A stretch of 64,000 bases of DNA from Bostrychus sinensis (Eukaryota > Chordata > Actinopteri > Gobiiformes > Eleotridae), in NCBI GenBank assembly GCA_020698575.1, contig CM036243.1, positions 16,359,903-16,423,902 on the forward strand, written 5' to 3'. Below, in pieces: positions 60,467-64,000 of the stretch. A model generated the notes under the pieces. That model was given only the letters and a program-made list of their open reading frames with translations, was not told the origin of the DNA and made no database searches. Made by a program: the position numbers and the translations under genes. Each line of letters starts with the position of its first letter. The first letter of the stretch is position 1.

Positions 60467-61135
60467 CAGGCTTTGTAATTAATTAATCGCGATTAATCGC
60501 ATTTTTATCTAATTGCAATATTTATAGCTCAGAAATAAAATATAGGAGCTTATTTGTATGTTCTGGCGGATTTTAACTTGATTTCAAACTAACACTGTGT
60601 TCAAACAGGGCAGTAATCAGCGTTTGTGCATCAATCTCCACCTCTCGTGCACGTAGTAACGCGTGGGGCGCCTCTCTCTCGTCTCCCGTCCTGTGCTCTG
60701 CGTGTGACCTCCACGTGGACCTGTCCTCTGTCCTTCGCCCCTGAACCCAATGGACTGCTGTCTCCTGTGTCGTCAGTCAGCTGTGATCGTCGGAGACTGA
60801 GAGACGATGAGCGGCGCCTTGAAGCAGCGCGTTTGAAAGTGAAAGTAAAGTTGCGCCTTGCGCTGGCTGCACGGAGGCGGACGACCTCTGACCCGCAGTT
60901 ACCTGTGGTGGAGTCGGTGGCACATTGTCCAACTGTTCACAGGTGAAATCCACTCCCATTTTGTGTTTTGGTCCTGTGGATGTCCAGCCCTGGTTACTGT
61001 GCGCCAGAAACTAGGTCACTGAGAAAAGGTCCGTGTTGTCACAGACAAGTGCGATTAATTGCGTTAATTTTTTTTAACGCGTTAATTCTCTGTAATTAAT
61101 TAACCGTGATTAACGCGTTAAAGTCCCAGCCCTAG
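60467..61135. mobile_element. Non-autonomous hAT-like element with a GC-rich core
   Basis: The left side has CAGGCTTTGTAATT and ATTAATCGCGATTAATCGC. The right side has GCGATTAATTGCGTTAATT, TTAACGCGTTAAAG and CAGCCCTAG. This ATTAATCGCG/TTAACGCG pattern marks the ends of a common fish hAT-like family. The middle (about 60620-60960) is GC- and CpG-rich, unlike everything nearby, and encodes no recognisable transposase. No clear 8-bp target duplication was found. Confidence 0.65.
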
Positions 61136-61139
61136 TTAA

Positions 61140-61488
61140 TAGACATGGTTAGAGAATGATATACTGAGGGGTGAGAATGTAAAGGGTTCAGTTCAGTTAG
61201 TGCCAAAAGAGCATAAGTTTAAACAACTGCTATACCTTACTTTTAACCAATGGCACGAAAAAGAGACAAAAAGGAAAATATAACTTAAAAAAAACAAGAA
61301 AAAACAAAACAAAACCACGTTATAGTATTGTCTTACTATTTATATTTGAATTTTAAACATTTTACTGACATTCACACACAGAAGGAGCCCATACCTGGCA
61401 TGCTGTGTCCACATCTCCAATTGTTCCTGGGATATTCCAGGCTGGTCCCCTACAAATTACACAATATTCAAATATAATAAATACTTTT

Positions 61489-61519
<31 letters not shown>

Positions 61520-62129
61520 ACTTCTAGCTCATTTTTCTTGGGTTGTGGAAGGAATCGGATGGTACTATCTCTGTGACAAATCTACTGTAGTAAAGCCTCT
61601 TCCTGACACATGACACAGACTACTCACATAGTATATGCATTAAACATTATACTCTGTCAGCAACTACAGCTAGGCAGGAGTTAACACTTTGTGAACCTAA
61701 ACACATAATAGGTAGAATATGAGCATCGGGATGTGAAATTTTGATTGGACAGAGAAGAGCCTTCCATCAGGCTGTGTAAGCTGCCGGCTGAGCCCTGAGT
61801 GCACAGAGGCACTGTGGAGTGGAGATAAGACTCCACCTGCATGCTGCACTCATCTCTGTGTTCGTGTGCTCGTATGTTGGTCCAGTGCTAGATAAGTGCT
61901 TCTCAGGCTGCCATCCATAAAATCTGAGCAACACTAAACACACCACAGAGATCAAGTCAAAAATACAAAAGAAATATTTGTGTTCTGTAAATCAGAGAGG
62001 GGTAAAGGGTGGGGGGACCAAAATACAATGCTTGGCAAAACACGTATCATGTTAAAATCATGTTTTTGAATGGCTATAAATATTATTTATTTGTAATTTA
62101 AGGTAACTTAACTCATTGCATTAGTTGGG
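61140..62129. other. Gene-free intergenic sequence
   Basis: AT-rich spacer with a poly(T) run at about 61493-61519. No gene recognised. Confidence 0.4.
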
Positions 62130-62234
62130 CCCCCAGCAAATCATCTGCCTCCGGTCCTTGAGAGTAAGAGTTTGGATTTTGATTTTTCTCCATTTACCCA
62201 GGCTTGGGGCCAGCAAAAGAAGTACACTGGCTGA
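62130..62234 (+). mobile_element. SINE 3' fragment
   Basis: AGCAAATCATCTGCCTCCGG, CATTTACCCAGGCTTGGGGC and AAGTACACTGGCTGACAG match the 3' body of the SINE seen at 52.9 kb. It joins directly to the next MITE. Confidence 0.55.
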
Positions 62235-62798
62235 CAGCGGTGGAATGTAACAAAGTAAAAGTACTTTACTTAAGTACAGTTTTCATGTATCTGTTCTTTA
62301 CTTGAGTAAATTTTACAAGGGGTACCTTTTCTTTTACTTGAAGAATCTGTACATTTTACTCCACTACTTTTCTGAGTTGGTTTGAAGTAAAAAGTATTTT
62401 GAGTTTTGGTTTAAAATCATGTGTTTTTGTTGTGTACTCATTGTAGACACACAGTACTTAAATATAACAGATGCGGTAAAGTAGTACTCCTATAAAACTT
62501 CAGAATAATAAAGACAAAAGACCTCAGCAACAGAATCAGTCTCTTCTACTGCACCAGTTTGTTTATTTCATCTGTAATCAGCCAAATCCCTCACATTTAA
62601 CACAAGTCTGAGTGAAATACTTTTACTTTTTTACTTGCACGTACATTTTAAAGTGAGTACTTTTATACTACTACTACTACTACTACTAAAGTAGAAATTC
62701 TAAGGTGATAGTTTTACTTTTATTTGAGTAATTTCTTTGCACATTTATCTGTACTTTTACTTAAGTAAAGAAATTGGGTACTTTGTCCACGTCTGCTG
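62235..62798. mobile_element. MITE-like element with AAGTAC-rich arms
   Basis: The left arm CAGCGGTGGAATGTAAC is followed by AAGTACTTTACTTAAGTACA. The right arm ends TTACTTAAGTAAAG, GGGTACTTTGTCCACGTCTG. The long imperfect inverted arms are rich in ACTTAAGTA. This is the look of an abundant non-autonomous fish family, probably hAT-related. A (TAC)n run is near 62670-62690. Confidence 0.6.
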
Positions 62799-63447
62799 GC
62801 TAGTGACCACTTGTAGCTGGATATGTTCATAGCCTTAACTACTATAACTACTGCTATAACGCTTGAATAAATCTATGTGGAAAATTAACTGTTCCTTAAA
62901 AGTCTATAAAACCAAAATGAGTAGTTATGTAGTAGTACGGTACATTAAGACACCATTACCTCTTAAACAGAAACAATATCCTTTCAGCTTTTACTGTGTA
63001 ATAATGTATTGTATATATTGTATATTGGCTGGCCCAGGATCAGGACATGAGAGTCACACTGTATAAACTCAAACACTGGCCCTGTTGTATTTGTTTACTA
63101 TTTTTGGAGCACACATAACAAATGCACATACATAATAACTGTCACATTTCCATCGACAAACACCCACTTAACTTTTCTCATACTTACATTCTGTGAATAA
63201 TTGTCCTCTTGTGTTTCTCTCCATTTCTCACACTTTCAGAGAAAAGGGCAGGAAGTGCAATAGGAAGTCAGATGTTAAGCTGCTGCCTTTGGTGTGTCTT
63301 TCAGTTATCAGACTACACTCTCAAGTATTGTCTGTGTTGTTGGATATAAAGCTCTCCTTAAACCGTAGTTATAGGAAGTGACGACCACAAGTCATAGGCC
63401 AATAGCTGGTTATAAACAATGTGAGGGTTTTACTGTATGTTGCAACT

Positions 63448-63535
63448 ATGACCAGCGCAGCACTGACTAAACTTGCCGTCCTCGTGATCCTCGCCTTCAT
63501 TATCTGCCTCCCAGAATTCTTCACTTTAAACAAAG
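63448..63535 (+). CDS. tmem156: TMEM156, first coding exon (partial gene)
   Basis: The ATG at 63448 opens 29 codons plus one base, ending at a GTGGGT donor (63536). The peptide is a short basic N-terminus and a long hydrophobic segment: MTSAALTKLAVLVILAFI, then ICLPEFFTLNK. It aligns well, from memory, with the start of human TMEM156 (MTKTALLKL...LPEYF), a single-pass membrane protein of unknown function. The place and direction, head to head beyond KLHL5, also match human 4p14. No second exon is recognisable in the remaining 465 bp; the rest lies outside the window. Confidence 0.75.
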
Positions 63536-64000
63536 GTGGGTCATAAAGTTCTTTTAGATGGAGGTAGTATGGATTCAGGTCTTTTACAGTACTGTAGTCC
63601 TCACAATGCATTTCTGAAGTTTTTGGATTTAAGAGATATATGTTTTACTTATTGTGCCACTTGGCCATCTTTCTTCCTCTTTCTCTTCGCAACGTCAATC
63701 TTCCAAACCCGATATTCAATGCTTTCCTATACATAGCTTTTTACACATGAACGGCAGTATATTTAACTGATGCCATTGTGTGCAGCCTTAGTTGATCACT
63801 CAGAAACCATCATGCGATGTACTCGTCCACTTATATGTAAACTTATGAATCAGTTATCACTTCTAAAGAACTATTACTTCAAATAAAATGACTTAAGTAG
63901 AAGTAAAAGTACTCAACAAACTGATTCATTAATCTGCAGTAATCTTTTCTTTATAACATTGTTTTGCTTGTGACAGCCTGGATGACTCAAAAATATTCAC

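Noticed and set aside
60626..60946. 106-residue Arg/Pro-rich open frame
   Set aside because: It lies in the GC-rich core of a hAT-like element and has no recognisable domain; open by composition.

Overview
This is a piece of a vertebrate nuclear genome, almost certainly a ray-finned (teleost) fish. Genes are split into many short GT-AG exons. The sequence between them is AT-rich and full of fish-type transposons: Tc1-like elements, an L2/Maui LINE, an RTE LINE, a Penelope-like element, tRNA-derived SINEs and hAT-like MITEs. No bacterial, plasmid or viral gene organisation is visible.

Five protein genes can be supported. In order: a small secreted C-type lectin-like gene (+, 508-1491); RFC1, large subunit of the replication factor C clamp loader (+, 2196-9529, 23 coding exons, about 1160 aa); WDR19/IFT144, an intraflagellar transport protein (-, 20012-10592, 36 coding exons, 1344 aa); KLHL5, a BTB-BACK-kelch protein (-, 41771-23140, 13 coding exons, 780 aa); and the first coding exon of TMEM156 (+, 63448-63535), which runs out of the window. 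The RFC1-WDR19-KLHL5-TMEM156 order and relative orientations match human chromosome 4p14, so this is an old conserved block. The lectin lies where mammals have KLB. I reconstructed exons by hand from splice signals, reading phase and remembered human orthologues; the summed coding lengths of RFC1, WDR19 and KLHL5 are exact multiples of three.

The genes do not form one pathway. RFC1 loads PCNA in DNA replication and repair, WDR19 works in retrograde transport in cilia, KLHL5 is probably a cullin-3 substrate adaptor, and TMEM156 is a poorly understood membrane protein. Their promoters hint at separate control: an E2F-like site before RFC1, and three clustered RFX/X-box-like half-sites before WDR19.

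From about 42 kb to 63.4 kb I see no gene, only stacked transposon remains. The most notable structures are a Tc1-like transposon in the exact centre of a roughly 130-bp-arm palindrome (36615-38422, KLHL5 intron 1), a Penelope-like element split by a SINE with a 12-bp target duplication (54.1-55.7 kb), and a LINE whose 3' end stops about 10 bp from a KLHL5 splice donor. I found no convincing wholly new biological system; the findings are mostly transposon architecture and splicing details that can be tested.
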